Source: UBA3069 sp050633465
GTDB taxonomy: Bacteria > Pseudomonadota > Alphaproteobacteria > Rhodobacterales > Rhodobacteraceae
Reading direction: 5' to 3'
Length of the DNA: 64,000 bases
Assembly (NCBI GenBank): GCA_050633465.1
Contig: JBOEGO010000025.1
Location: forward strand, 12,925 to 76,924
Shown here: positions 34,649 to 41,716 of the stretch, one piece after another
Layout of the letters: every line of letters begins with the position of its first letter
How positions within the stretch are numbered: the stretch's first letter is position 1
Notes under the pieces: generated by a model
Told to the model about the DNA's origin: nothing
Database searches by the model: none
The model's input: only the letters and a program-made list of their open reading frames with translations
Translations under genes and position numbers: made by a program

Positions 34649-36019
34649 ATGTCTATTCCTCAATCCGGCGGCGGGCCGATCGAGCATATGTCCCAGTTGG
34701 CCGAGTATCTGGAAAGCGGTTGCAAGCCTGCGGATGATTGGCGCATTGGCACCGAGCATGAGAAGTTCGGCTATTGCAAGGACAGTTTGAAGCCGATCCC
34801 TTATGACGGGCCGCGTTCGGTTTTGTCGGTATTGGAGGGGTTGCGCGATTCCCATGGTTGGGCCCCTGTCGAGGAGGCCGGCAAGTTGATCGGGTTGGAA
34901 AAGGACGGGGCCAATGTGTCGTTGGAGCCCGGCGGGCAACTGGAGCTGTCGGGCGCGCCGTTGTTGTCGATTCACGAGACATGCGACGAGGTGAACGCCC
35001 ATCTGCGCGATGTAAAGGACATTGCCGATAAGGTGGGTGTGGGTTTCATCGGGTTGGGTGCCGCGCCGGTCTGGGCCTATGAGGACATGCCGCAGATGCC
35101 CAAGGGGCGGTATCGGTTGATGACCGATTACATGGACCGTGTGGGCACCATGGGCAAATCCATGATGTATCGCACCTGCACCGTGCAGGTGAATCTGGAT
35201 TTCGCCAGCGAGGCGGACATGGTGCAGAAATTCCGCGTGGCGCTGGCGTTGCAGCCGGTGGCCACCGCGCTATTTGCCAACTCGCCGTTTTTTGATGGCA
35301 AGCCCAATGGTCATAAATCCTGGCGGTCGCGGATCTGGCGTGATCTGGATGCCAGCCGCACCGGCATGTTGCCGTTCGTATTCGAGGACGGCATGGGGTT
35401 TGAGCGTTATGTCGATTATGCGTTAGATGTGCCGATGTATTTTGTTTACCGCAATGGTGAATATATTGATGCCCTGGGTCAGTCGTTTCGCGATTTCATG
35501 AAGGGTGAGTTGCCCGCACTGCCCGGCGAGGTGGCGACATTGAGCGATTGGGCGGATCATTTGACCACCTGTTTCCCCGAGGCGCGGATCAAGAAATATA
35601 TGGAGATGCGCGGGGCCGATGGTGGCCCTTGGCGGCGGTTGTGTGCCTTGCCCGCGTTTTGGGTCGGGTTGATGTATGATCAATCCGCGTTGGATGCCGC
35701 GTGGGATCTGGCCAAGGGATGGGATGCCGAGACCCGCGAGGCATTGCGCGTGGCGGCCAGTGTGGACGGGTTGCAGGCCGTCGTGGGCGGCGTGAAAATG
35801 CATGATCTGGCGCGCGAGGTTCTGGCCCTGTCGGATGCGGGGTTAAAGGCGCGGGCCATGCAGGGTGCGGGTGGTTTGATCCCGGACGAGACGCATTTTT
35901 TGAATGCCCTGAAAGAGAGTGTCGAGAGCGGAAAGACCCCTGCGGACGAGTTGCTGGAGCATTACAACGGCGACTGGGGTGGCGATCTGAGCAAGATTTA
36001 CGCGCAGTATTCGTATTAG
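34649..36019 (+). CDS. gshA: Glutamate-cysteine ligase (plant/alphaproteobacterial type)
   Basis: This enzyme carries out the first step of glutathione synthesis, joining glutamate and cysteine with ATP. The 456-residue protein shows WRIGTEHEKFGYC near residue 30, SLEPGGQLELSG near 90, MGKSMMYRTCTVQVNLDFAS near 170 and SRIWRDLDASRTGMLPF near 230. It belongs to the class shared by plants and alphaproteobacteria rather than the E. coli type. The ATG at 34649 has GGAG upstream. A strong hairpin follows the stop. Confidence 0.94.
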   Translation: MSIPQSGGGPIEHMSQLAEYLESGCKPADDWRIGTEHEKFGYCKDSLKPIPYDGPRSVLSVLEGLRDSHGWAPVEEAGKLIGLEKDGANVSLEPGGQLELSGAPLLSIHETCDEVNAHLRDVKDIADKVGVGFIGLGAAPVWAYEDMPQMPKGRYRLMTDYMDRVGTMGKSMMYRTCTVQVNLDFASEADMVQKFRVALALQPVATALFANSPFFDGKPNGHKSWRSRIWRDLDASRTGMLPFVFEDGMGFERYVDYALDVPMYFVYRNGEYIDALGQSFRDFMKGELPALPGEVATLSDWADHLTTCFPEARIKKYMEMRGADGGPWRRLCALPAFWVGLMYDQSALDAAWDLAKGWDAETREALRVAASVDGLQAVVGGVKMHDLAREVLALSDAGLKARAMQGAGGLIPDETHFLNALKESVESGKTPADELLEHYNGDWGGDLSKIYAQYSY

Positions 36020-36040
36020 GGTTATCTGGCTGTAATCCGG

Positions 36041-36085
36041 TGGAAAACCCCGCCATGGCTGGTGCCATGGCGGGGTTTGCTGTTT
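36041..36085. terminator. Strong hairpin between convergent gshA and a membrane protein gene
   Basis: AAACCCCGCCATGGC (36045-36059) and GCCATGGCGGGGTTT (36064-36078) form a perfect 15-bp stem with a 4-base loop. T-rich sequence follows on the plus strand, and GGAAAA/TTTTCC extends it outward. It probably terminates both converging transcripts. Confidence 0.85.
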
Positions 36086-36114
36086 TCCGGGTGCCCGTTG
36101 CGGGCGTTCTGGAA

Positions 36115-36450
36115 TCAGGGTGCAGTTGTGGCGGGATTGGGGAGGTTGTCGCGCAGTGCCTCCATCGCGCGCAGGAACCCGAGGCCGAGGCAGAGGGTGA
36201 CAAAGCCTGCGACCAGTGGCAGGGCCATGGGCATTGCGTTTCCGGCGATAGGCAGGGCGGCACCGGCCAGCAGCACGCCCCCTGTTCCGATGGCGGCAAA
36301 CCCCGTGGCCGTTGTGATGGTCAGGGTGCGTGCGGCGGGGCCGTTTTGCGGGCAGTCGTGCATGGTGCGCCCGATTTTCAGGATCATGGTGGTGAGGATG
36401 GCCGTGATGCCAAGGCCAAGGGCGAGGTAGAGTGTGGCAGTGAGGATCAT
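36115..36450 (-). CDS. Small membrane protein of the GbsR-linked operon
   Basis: The 111-residue protein MILTATLYLALGLGITAILT has about three membrane segments. The second part (TITTATGFAAIGTGGVLLAG, PMALPLVAGFVTLCLGLGFL) is very hydrophobic. A clear AAGGAG lies 8 bases before the ATG at 36450. It is the last gene of a minus-strand set headed by a GbsR-type regulator. I do not recognise a family, and the longer in-frame extension upstream overlaps the neighbour. Confidence 0.7.
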   Translation of the reverse strand: MILTATLYLALGLGITAILTTMILKIGRTMHDCPQNGPAARTLTITTATGFAAIGTGGVLLAGAALPIAGNAMPMALPLVAGFVTLCLGLGFLRAMEALRDNLPNPATTAP

Positions 36451-36493
36451 TTTGCTTTCTCCTTGTGACGGATTGGTTTGGTTTCGGGGTGGG

Positions 36494-37117
36494 TCAGGTG
36501 GCGGTTGCGGCCTGATCCCGGGGTGACTTGTGGAATTCCTGTGGGATGTGGCGCGGGTTGAACCGTTTGGTATTTTGCATGGCGCGGCGTGCGGCGCGGA
36601 TGGCATCAGACTGCGATTTCGGCAGGAAACCGACGTAGAGCCATGCGAATGTTGCGCCCCAGATCGGTGCCATGACAGAGCCGAAGCCGCCGTAGAGAAC
36701 CAGGAGTGCCCGGGCCTCGCGCGGTGCAATTTGCGTGGCAACGACCCATGCTACGGCTGTGGCGAGCAGGTTGCCGACAAGGGCCAGTATGGCGATTTTG
36801 GCGGGGTCCGGCCCGATTTGCGGCAGTTTCCACAGCAGCATGGGCAGGGCGAGGGCCAGCCAGACCGGCCCGCCATAGATGACAGCGGCAGTTGGTATGA
36901 GTATCAGCCAGAAGCCGACGATGCCCGGGATGATGGGGGCAAGGAGCAGCGCGAGGAAGAAGGCCAGCGGGTTGATGTGGTAGCGTTTGGGCAGGGTCGG
37001 AAGGCGCGGGCCGATCAGATCGGGCAGGCTTGGGCCGATCAGATCGGGCAAGCTTGGCCCGATCAGGTCGGGCAGGTCGGGGGTTGGCGTGTCCGGGGGG
37101 ATATGTGTGGTGGTCAT
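36494..37117 (-). CDS. Membrane protein with N-terminal LPDLIGPS repeats
   Basis: The 207-residue protein starts MTTTHIPPDTPTPDLPDLIG. It contains three copies of an 8-residue unit (GPSLPDLI) encoded by a 24-base tandem repeat. About five membrane segments follow (PLAFFLALLLAPIIPGIVGF through GGFGSVMAPIWGATFAWLYV) and a basic C-terminal tail. The soluble repeat may be a protein-binding or spacer segment. It lies 12 bases after the 37130-37555 gene, so cotranscription is likely. Function unknown. Confidence 0.7.
   Translation of the reverse strand: MTTTHIPPDTPTPDLPDLIGPSLPDLIGPSLPDLIGPRLPTLPKRYHINPLAFFLALLLAPIIPGIVGFWLILIPTAAVIYGGPVWLALALPMLLWKLPQIGPDPAKIAILALVGNLLATAVAWVVATQIAPREARALLVLYGGFGSVMAPIWGATFAWLYVGFLPKSQSDAIRAARRAMQNTKRFNPRHIPQEFHKSPRDQAATAT
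37009..37080. repeat. Three tandem 24-base units inside a coding sequence
   Basis: Units at 37009-37032, 37033-37056 and 37057-37080 share GGCCGATCAGATCGGGCA with few changes and encode GPSLPDLI in frame. The third unit has diverged most. Confidence 0.85.
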
Positions 37118-37129
37118 GGTGGTTTCCTT

Positions 37130-37555
37130 TCACCGGATCAGGGCCGCGGTTGTGCGGTAGATGACGTTGAAAATGCAGGCCCACAGCACGGCGAGTGGCA
37201 GGCCGAAGATGAGGTAGAAGAGGGCGAGGAAGGCGCCGGTGCCGTTTGCCATGATCGCGCAGAGCAGGAGCAGAGAGGCAAAGGGGATCAGCACCGCAAG
37301 CAGGGCCGCGCCGATATGTGCCGGCGCATTGTTGCCGTGACGATGGATCGCCCAAGCCAGAGCGGGCAGGCCGAAGATGATCCATGGCAGCGCGCCAAGG
37401 AGCGGCCCGTTTTGCACTGCGCTGAGGGCGTTGACACCATTGCGATTGCCAAGGTGCAGCGTGGCGAGGCGCGGTATGAGGGGGGCGAAGGCGGCCAGAA
37501 CAAAGGGGAGGATATGGGGGGCGTGCCTTGCGGTGTTGTCAGTTATTTCTGTCAT
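37130..37555 (-). CDS. Small membrane protein behind the GbsR-type regulator
   Basis: The 141-residue protein has four hydrophobic segments (HILPFVLAAFAPLIPRLA, LGALPWIIFGLPALAWAI, HIGAALLAVLIPFASLLLLC, FLALFYLIFGLPLAVLWACI). It starts 68 bases downstream of the regulator stop. A palindrome, TTTCTGTCATGGCTGAAA, overlaps its start codon. No strong ribosome-binding site is visible. It may be the main target of the regulator. Function unknown. Confidence 0.68.
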   Translation of the reverse strand: MTEITDNTARHAPHILPFVLAAFAPLIPRLATLHLGNRNGVNALSAVQNGPLLGALPWIIFGLPALAWAIHRHGNNAPAHIGAALLAVLIPFASLLLLCAIMANGTGAFLALFYLIFGLPLAVLWACIFNVIYRTTAALIR

Positions 37556-37563
37556 GGCTGAAA
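37546..37563. promoter_or_regulatory. Candidate GbsR operator overlapping the start of the 37130-37555 gene
   Basis: TTTCTGTCATGGCTGAAA is an imperfect palindrome that matches the site in front of the regulator gene at 13 of 18 positions. With the flanking AGTT the match is 18 of 23. The placement suggests that the regulator controls this gene as well as itself. Confidence 0.5.
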
Positions 37564-37623
37564 CTTTTGCGTAAATGAAAACCGGTTAAGGGGTGGGCCT
37601 GCGCCCTGTTGTTGTGGTGCGGT

Positions 37624-38196
37624 TTAGTCTTTGGTCCCGTCTGTGGGCTGATCTGTGGTGGTGCCCGCAGATTTGGCGCCCGGCAGGAAACGGGCGACTT
37701 TTGCGCCCAGTTTCAACAGGTTGATCTGTGCACCGCGGGGCAGGCGGGTGACCTGAAGATACCATTTGTCAAACATCTGCATCACGTCCAGCGTGCCCTG
37801 CATCCGTGCCAGCACATCGGGCGGGGTGTTGTCGGATTTCGCGGCGGTTTGCACCTGTTGCAGCGCTTGGATCGTGGGCAGGTATTCGCGTTCGCGCCGC
37901 CCCTCGACCACGATGGTGACCAGATCGAACATATCGCGCACCGAGGAAAAGTGATCGCGGCGGTCCCCCAACTGGCGCGAGGATTGCACGAGGCCCCAAT
38001 CCTTGAGTTCCTTGAGCGCGGTAGAGACATTGGAGCGCGCAAGGGAGAGGGTTTCGCTGAGTTCCTCGGCGGTCATGGGTTTGGGCGAAATATGCAACAG
38101 CGCATGGATTTGCGCCTGCGACCGGTTCACGCCCCATTTGGCACCCATATCGCCCCAGTGGAGGATGAAATCTTGCATGGCGGGGGTCAGGTGCAT
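37624..38196 (-). CDS. GbsR/MarR-family transcriptional regulator
   Basis: The 190-residue protein has a winged helix-turn-helix at residues about 25-85: NRSQAQIHALLHISPKPMTA, then EELSETLSLARSNVSTALKE, LKDWGLVQSSRQLGDRRDHF. A helical dimerisation region follows (DMFDLVTIVVEGRREREYLP) and a disordered tail (GTTTDQPTDGTKD). The layout with the N-terminal LTPAMQDFILHWGDMGAKWG matches the GbsR branch of MarR, which includes choline-responsive repressors. It heads a set of three small membrane protein genes. Its own promoter carries a likely operator. Confidence 0.85.
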   Translation of the reverse strand: MHLTPAMQDFILHWGDMGAKWGVNRSQAQIHALLHISPKPMTAEELSETLSLARSNVSTALKELKDWGLVQSSRQLGDRRDHFSSVRDMFDLVTIVVEGRREREYLPTIQALQQVQTAAKSDNTPPDVLARMQGTLDVMQMFDKWYLQVTRLPRGAQINLLKLGAKVARFLPGAKSAGTTTDQPTDGTKD

Positions 38197-38225
38197 GGGG
38201 TGATCCGATTTGAGGAGTTCAGTTG

Positions 38226-38269
38226 TTTCTGTTGCGACTGAAATTACAGAATGAAGTGATGCCTGTCAA
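38226..38269 (-). promoter_or_regulatory. Sigma-70-type promoter with overlapping operator for the GbsR-type gene
   Basis: On the minus strand TTGACA (38269-38264), a 17-base spacer and TAATTT (38246-38241) form a good promoter about 45 bases before the start codon. The palindrome TTTCTGTTGCGACTGAAA (38226-38243) overlaps the -10 box. The geometry fits negative autoregulation. Confidence 0.6.
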
Positions 38270-38703
38270 GAGGGGCGATGGCCCGAGCGAAGCGAGGCCC
38301 GGCCCAACCGTCGCGTGACCCTTCTGAAAGAATTTCAGAAGGGTTTTGCGTGGGCGGGAGCGCCGCCGCCTCTCAGGGAAAATGCGACGGGGTCGACGGT
38401 TGCGCAGCTTTGGCCCGATGCGCCGGATTTTCTGAATCCTGTCAATGTGCCGTGCCACGCAATGCTGGCCCGAACATCAGGCATTTCTGACCCGAACCGG
38501 ACCTTGGGCGCGCCGCGTGCCGAGGTATTGCGAGGGGGACAATCTGAGCATTCGCTGCAGTTGCTCCAGCGTCGGCTATGGATGCGTTCAAAACCGTGGT
38601 TTTGACGTCGGGTACAAATGTGCTAACGCATGTGTACCGTTTGTCGATCACTTTGGGGTGTTGCGCATTTTCTTTCAAAGGGCTTGACTTTGAATGGTGA
38701 AAC
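38270..38703. other. Gene-free left flank of the DUF3800 insertion, with a perfect hairpin
   Basis: No credible gene is present. ACCCTTCTGAAA (38318-38329) and TTTCAGAAGGGT (38333-38344) form a perfect 12-bp stem with a GAA loop, followed by TTT on the plus strand. That is a terminator-like structure with no complete plus-strand gene in front of it. From about 38560 the sequence becomes less GC-rich, leading into the DUF3800 gene. Confidence 0.5.
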
Positions 38704-38773
38704 CCTCATGAAGGAGATGAGGTGCAAGCTCGTATTGCCCTCTTTCCGAGGCCCACGCGCAAGCGTGGGTTTT
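38704..38773 (+). ncRNA. Predicted structured RNA leader of the DUF3800 gene (four consecutive hairpins)
   Basis: Stem 1: CCTCAT/ATGAGG (38704-38722) with an AAGGAG-containing 7-base loop. Stem 2: GCAA/TTGC (38724-38738), weak. Stem 3: CCTC/GAGG (38739-38751). Stem 4: CCCACGC/GCGTGGG (38752-38769) capped by a GCAA (GNRA) tetraloop and followed by TTTT. The last is a textbook terminator only 8 bases before the ATG of the DUF3800 gene. Candidate RNA motifs named after DUF3800 have been described upstream of such genes; this may be one, but I cannot assign the class. Confidence 0.5.
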
Positions 38774-38780
38774 CGTGTTT

Positions 38781-39536
38781 ATGGAGATGTGTTTGACCTA
38801 CATAGTGTATTTGGACGAATTTGGGCACATTGGACCATATATTAGCCGAACAGATCCACTCCACAATGATAGTCCCGTCTTTGGCTTGGCAGGGTTTGCA
38901 CTGCCAATAGACCAAGTACGGGGGTTCGGGACGTGGTTTTTCCAACGCAAACAGGAGTTACTTGCGTTTGAGATAGACCGGGCGGGAAAGCACCCAGCAG
39001 TCTGGGAAAAGAAAGGCGCAAGTCTCTACACAGTAGCCAATGTTACAAAGTATGTTGAACTTCGCCGGTTCACGTTCAGATTATTGAATAAAATCGACAC
39101 GCTAGGTGGTTTTTTATTTCATGTAGGCGGTACAAAGCCCCATGCCCCTGAAGAGCATAACCCGAACCAGCTTTACCGCATTGTACTGAGAGAGGCGATC
39201 AAACGCCTCAACCAACACTGTGAAGAAGATTGTGATCCGAATGAGAATTTCATTCTGGCACTGGACGAGCACGATCAGCGAGATGCCTTGATTACTGAAT
39301 CTGCTATCGCGATGTATAACCCCGCTGAGCCGCGGCGCTGCCTGATTGAGCCACCATTTCAGGTTGAAAGCCACCGCTATCAAACGATGCAGGCTGCCGA
39401 TTGGATTGCAGGGCTTGTTGGACGATTTGGCGCGGTATGGAAAGCCCCTGCAGAGTATCCCGAAAACGAGATTTTCAGGACCTACTTTGAAGACCGATTT
39501 AATCAGAAGTCGGTTCGGAGTGGGATTCGCGGCTAG
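38781..39536 (+). CDS. DUF3800 domain-containing protein
   Basis: The 251-residue protein begins MEMCLTYIVYLDEFGHIGPY. The YLDEFG stretch corresponds to the Y-[IL]-DESG motif that opens DUF3800. Further family features are FGLAGFALP, the central FILALDEHDQRD with acidic residues, and the late YQTMQAADWIAGLVGR that resembles the QxADxxA motif. Acidic residues in this order suggest a metal-dependent nuclease-like fold, but no activity is established. Base composition is well below that of the neighbours, a sign of transfer. ATG codons at 38781 and 38787 are both possible, with no clear ribosome-binding site. Confidence 0.8.
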   Translation: MEMCLTYIVYLDEFGHIGPYISRTDPLHNDSPVFGLAGFALPIDQVRGFGTWFFQRKQELLAFEIDRAGKHPAVWEKKGASLYTVANVTKYVELRRFTFRLLNKIDTLGGFLFHVGGTKPHAPEEHNPNQLYRIVLREAIKRLNQHCEEDCDPNENFILALDEHDQRDALITESAIAMYNPAEPRRCLIEPPFQVESHRYQTMQAADWIAGLVGRFGAVWKAPAEYPENEIFRTYFEDRFNQKSVRSGIRG

Positions 39537-39590
39537 TCTTTCCATGTCCTCGCCACGGGGGTAGCACCTTTTTGGTAATCACATCGAAGC

Positions 39591-39664
39591 AGCCGTTCGT
39601 TTAGATCGCAGCATAGGGCACGAACGGCTCATTCCCGACCTTCGCTGTGATCTGTGCGAAGGTC
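39591..39664. repeat. Double-hairpin palindromic element downstream of the DUF3800 gene
   Basis: AGCCGTTCGT/ACGAACGGCT (39591-39600 and 39620-39629) and GACCTTCGC/GCGAAGGTC (39637-39645 and 39656-39664) are two perfect stems of 10 and 9 bp, side by side. They lie between the convergent DUF3800 and plsY genes, so they could terminate both. They also look like a dispersed extragenic palindrome. Confidence 0.65.
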
Positions 39665-39730
39665 CGGTTTTCCATTTTTCGTCAGTTGATGACGCATGGG
39701 TCAATTTCGTTTGGTGTTGCGCGTGCGGGT

Positions 39731-40336
39731 TTATTTCTGGCCGATGCGGGGTTCGGTGCCTGCGCGCAGGCGGGCCAGATTGGCGCGGTGGGTGAACACG
39801 ATCAGCGCGGTCAGCCAGATGCCAAGGAAGTAGTATTGCCCTTGATTGAACAGCAGCATCCAGATGGTGCAGGATCCCGCCGCGAACAGCGCCGCAAGCG
39901 AGGAAATCCGCAGCGTTGCGGCCAGAAACAGCCATGTGGCGCAGGCCGCCAGCCCGACGGGCCAAGACAGCGCCAGCAGCAGTCCAAGGAATGTGGCCAC
40001 GCCCTTGCCGCCCCTGAACCGCAGCCAGACGGGAAAGCAGTGGCCGATAAACGCCATCAGCCCGGCGATCTGTGCGGCGTCATCCCCCGCCAGTGTGCGG
40101 GCCAGCAGCACGGCCAGCGCCCCTTTGCCGCCATCCAGCAGCAGGGTCAGGGCGGCGGCTTTTTTCGATCCGGTGCGCAGCACGTTGGTGGCGCCGATAT
40201 TGCCCGACCCGATGTCGCGCAGGTTGCCCAGCCCCATGGCTTTGGCCAGCAACAGGCCAAAGGGGATGGACCCCAGCAGGTATCCGATCACGGCCCAAAG
40301 GGTGATCAGCGCGGGTGCGGTGGTGAAATCGGGCAT
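39731..40336 (-). CDS. plsY: Glycerol-3-phosphate acyltransferase PlsY
   Basis: PlsY uses acyl-phosphate to acylate glycerol-3-phosphate at the inner membrane. The three cytoplasmic motifs are present: GYLLGSIPFGLLLAKAMG, IGSGNIGATNVLRTGSKK with LLDGGKGALAV, and FPVWLRFRGGKGVATFLGLL. It has 201 residues with five hydrophobic segments. It follows the dihydroorotase-like gene by 3 bases and is the end of the long minus-strand pyr run. Confidence 0.95.
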   Translation of the reverse strand: MPDFTTAPALITLWAVIGYLLGSIPFGLLLAKAMGLGNLRDIGSGNIGATNVLRTGSKKAAALTLLLDGGKGALAVLLARTLAGDDAAQIAGLMAFIGHCFPVWLRFRGGKGVATFLGLLLALSWPVGLAACATWLFLAATLRISSLAALFAAGSCTIWMLLFNQGQYYFLGIWLTALIVFTHRANLARLRAGTEPRIGQK

Positions 40337-40339
40337 GGG

Positions 40340-41632
40340 TCAGGCCGCCTGTGTTTCAGGGTCGAACACGCGTGTGCCGCCGACCCATGTGCCCATCACG
40401 CGACCCTGAAGGCGGGCCCCGTCAAAGGGGGTGTTTTTCGATTTCGACAGCAGGGTGAACCTGTCCATCACAAAGGGGGTATCGGGGTTGAACAGCACCA
40501 GGTCGGCGGGTGCGCCCGGTGACAGCCGCCCCTGTGGCAGGCCCAGCCGGTTGGCGGGGTTCAGCGCCATGGCGCGGAACAGTTGCGGCAGGGTCAGATC
40601 GCCCGAGTGGTGCAGGCGCAGCGCGGCGGGCAGCAGGGTTTGCAGGGCGACCGCGCCCGAAGCTGCTTCTTCGAACGGCAGGCGTTTGGATTCTTCGTCC
40701 TGCGGGGTGTGCATGGAGGACAGCACGTCGATCAGCCCGTGGCGCAGCGCATCAAGGGTGGCAAGGCGGTCCTCTTCGCTGCGCAGGGGCGGCTTTACCT
40801 TGAAAAACGTGCGATAATCGGCCACGTCCAGTTCATTTAACGTCAGGTGGTGGATCGAGGTGCCAGCGGTCACATCCAGCCCGTTGCGTTTGGCGCGTTC
40901 CAGCGCGGGCAGGGCGCGGGCGGTTGTGATCTGGTCGAAATGCACGCGTGCGCCGGTCATTTCGATCAGGGCGATGTCGCGGTCCAGCCCCATGCGTTCG
41001 GCCATGGGCGACACGGCGGGCAAGCCGCGCAGGGATGCGAATTTGCCCGAGGTCACGGCCGCGCCCTTGCTTAGCGTCGGTTCCTGCGGGTGGGTGATGA
41101 CCAGCGCGCCCAGTGATCGCGCATAGGTCAGGGCGCGTTGCATCACCTTTGTATTGGCGATCACATGGTCACAATCGGTAAAGGCCACTGCGCCCGCATC
41201 CATCAGGAAGCCGATTTCGGTCATTTCATGGCCCTGTCGCCCCTTTGTCAGTGCGGCCATGGGCAGGACGCGCACGGGGGCGGCCTGATTGGCGCGGCGG
41301 GTGACAAATTCCAGCGTTTCGGGGCTGTCGATGGCGGGGTCTGTATCGGGGCGGGTGATCATGGTGGTGACCCCGCCCGCCGCAGCGGCCAGCCCTGCGG
41401 TTTTGAAGCTTTCCTTGTGGCGTTCGCCCGGTTCGCAGACCTTGACCCCCAGATCGACGATGCCGGGGGCAAGGCAATGCCCGCCGCAATCCACCGTATC
41501 GGCCCCCGCAGGCACCGCGATTTCCGTGCCATGGGCGGTGATCAGCCCGTTTTCGACCAGCAGGCTGCCCTTGCTGGTTGATCCGTCTTCGGGGTTGATC
41601 AGGGTGGCGTTGGTGAACAGCGTGGCGGTCAT
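40340..41632 (-). CDS. pyrC: Dihydroorotase-like protein, probably non-catalytic (PyrC-prime/PyrX type)
   Basis: The 430-residue amidohydrolase-fold protein aligns with class I dihydroorotase. However, the metal-binding HxH is replaced in APGIVDLGVKVCEPGE (Gly62 and Lys64). The carboxylated-lysine segment reads AVAFTDCDH, and the catalytic Asp of the usual TDHAPH reads SSMHTPQDEESK. Enzymatic activity is therefore unlikely. Such PyrC-prime proteins are known partners that stabilise aspartate carbamoyltransferase in pseudomonads. pyrB lies in the same run at 44629-45585, which supports that role here. Confidence 0.85.
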   Translation of the reverse strand: MTATLFTNATLINPEDGSTSKGSLLVENGLITAHGTEIAVPAGADTVDCGGHCLAPGIVDLGVKVCEPGERHKESFKTAGLAAAAGGVTTMITRPDTDPAIDSPETLEFVTRRANQAAPVRVLPMAALTKGRQGHEMTEIGFLMDAGAVAFTDCDHVIANTKVMQRALTYARSLGALVITHPQEPTLSKGAAVTSGKFASLRGLPAVSPMAERMGLDRDIALIEMTGARVHFDQITTARALPALERAKRNGLDVTAGTSIHHLTLNELDVADYRTFFKVKPPLRSEEDRLATLDALRHGLIDVLSSMHTPQDEESKRLPFEEAASGAVALQTLLPAALRLHHSGDLTLPQLFRAMALNPANRLGLPQGRLSPGAPADLVLFNPDTPFVMDRFTLLSKSKNTPFDGARLQGRVMGTWVGGTRVFDPETQAA

Positions 41633-41716
41633 GGGCGTGTGTCCTTGCGATTGGGTGCTGTTTAGGGGCGCGGGCGCGTTGGGGCAAGGGGTGCGGGCGC
41701 GTCCGGCTGCGGGGCG

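Noticed and set aside
36530..37561. 343-codon plus-strand frame
   Set aside because: It is antisense to the membrane protein genes at 36494-37555, has odd composition and no ribosome-binding site.
38270..38703. Remnant transposase or integrase beside the DUF3800 gene
   Set aside because: No frame in this stretch shows a DDE or tyrosine-recombinase motif, and no flanking target duplication was found by eye.
38630..38845. 71-codon frame crossing the DUF3800 leader (possible leader peptide)
   Set aside because: It runs through all predicted hairpins and into the DUF3800 gene in another frame, with no ribosome-binding site at its ATG codons.
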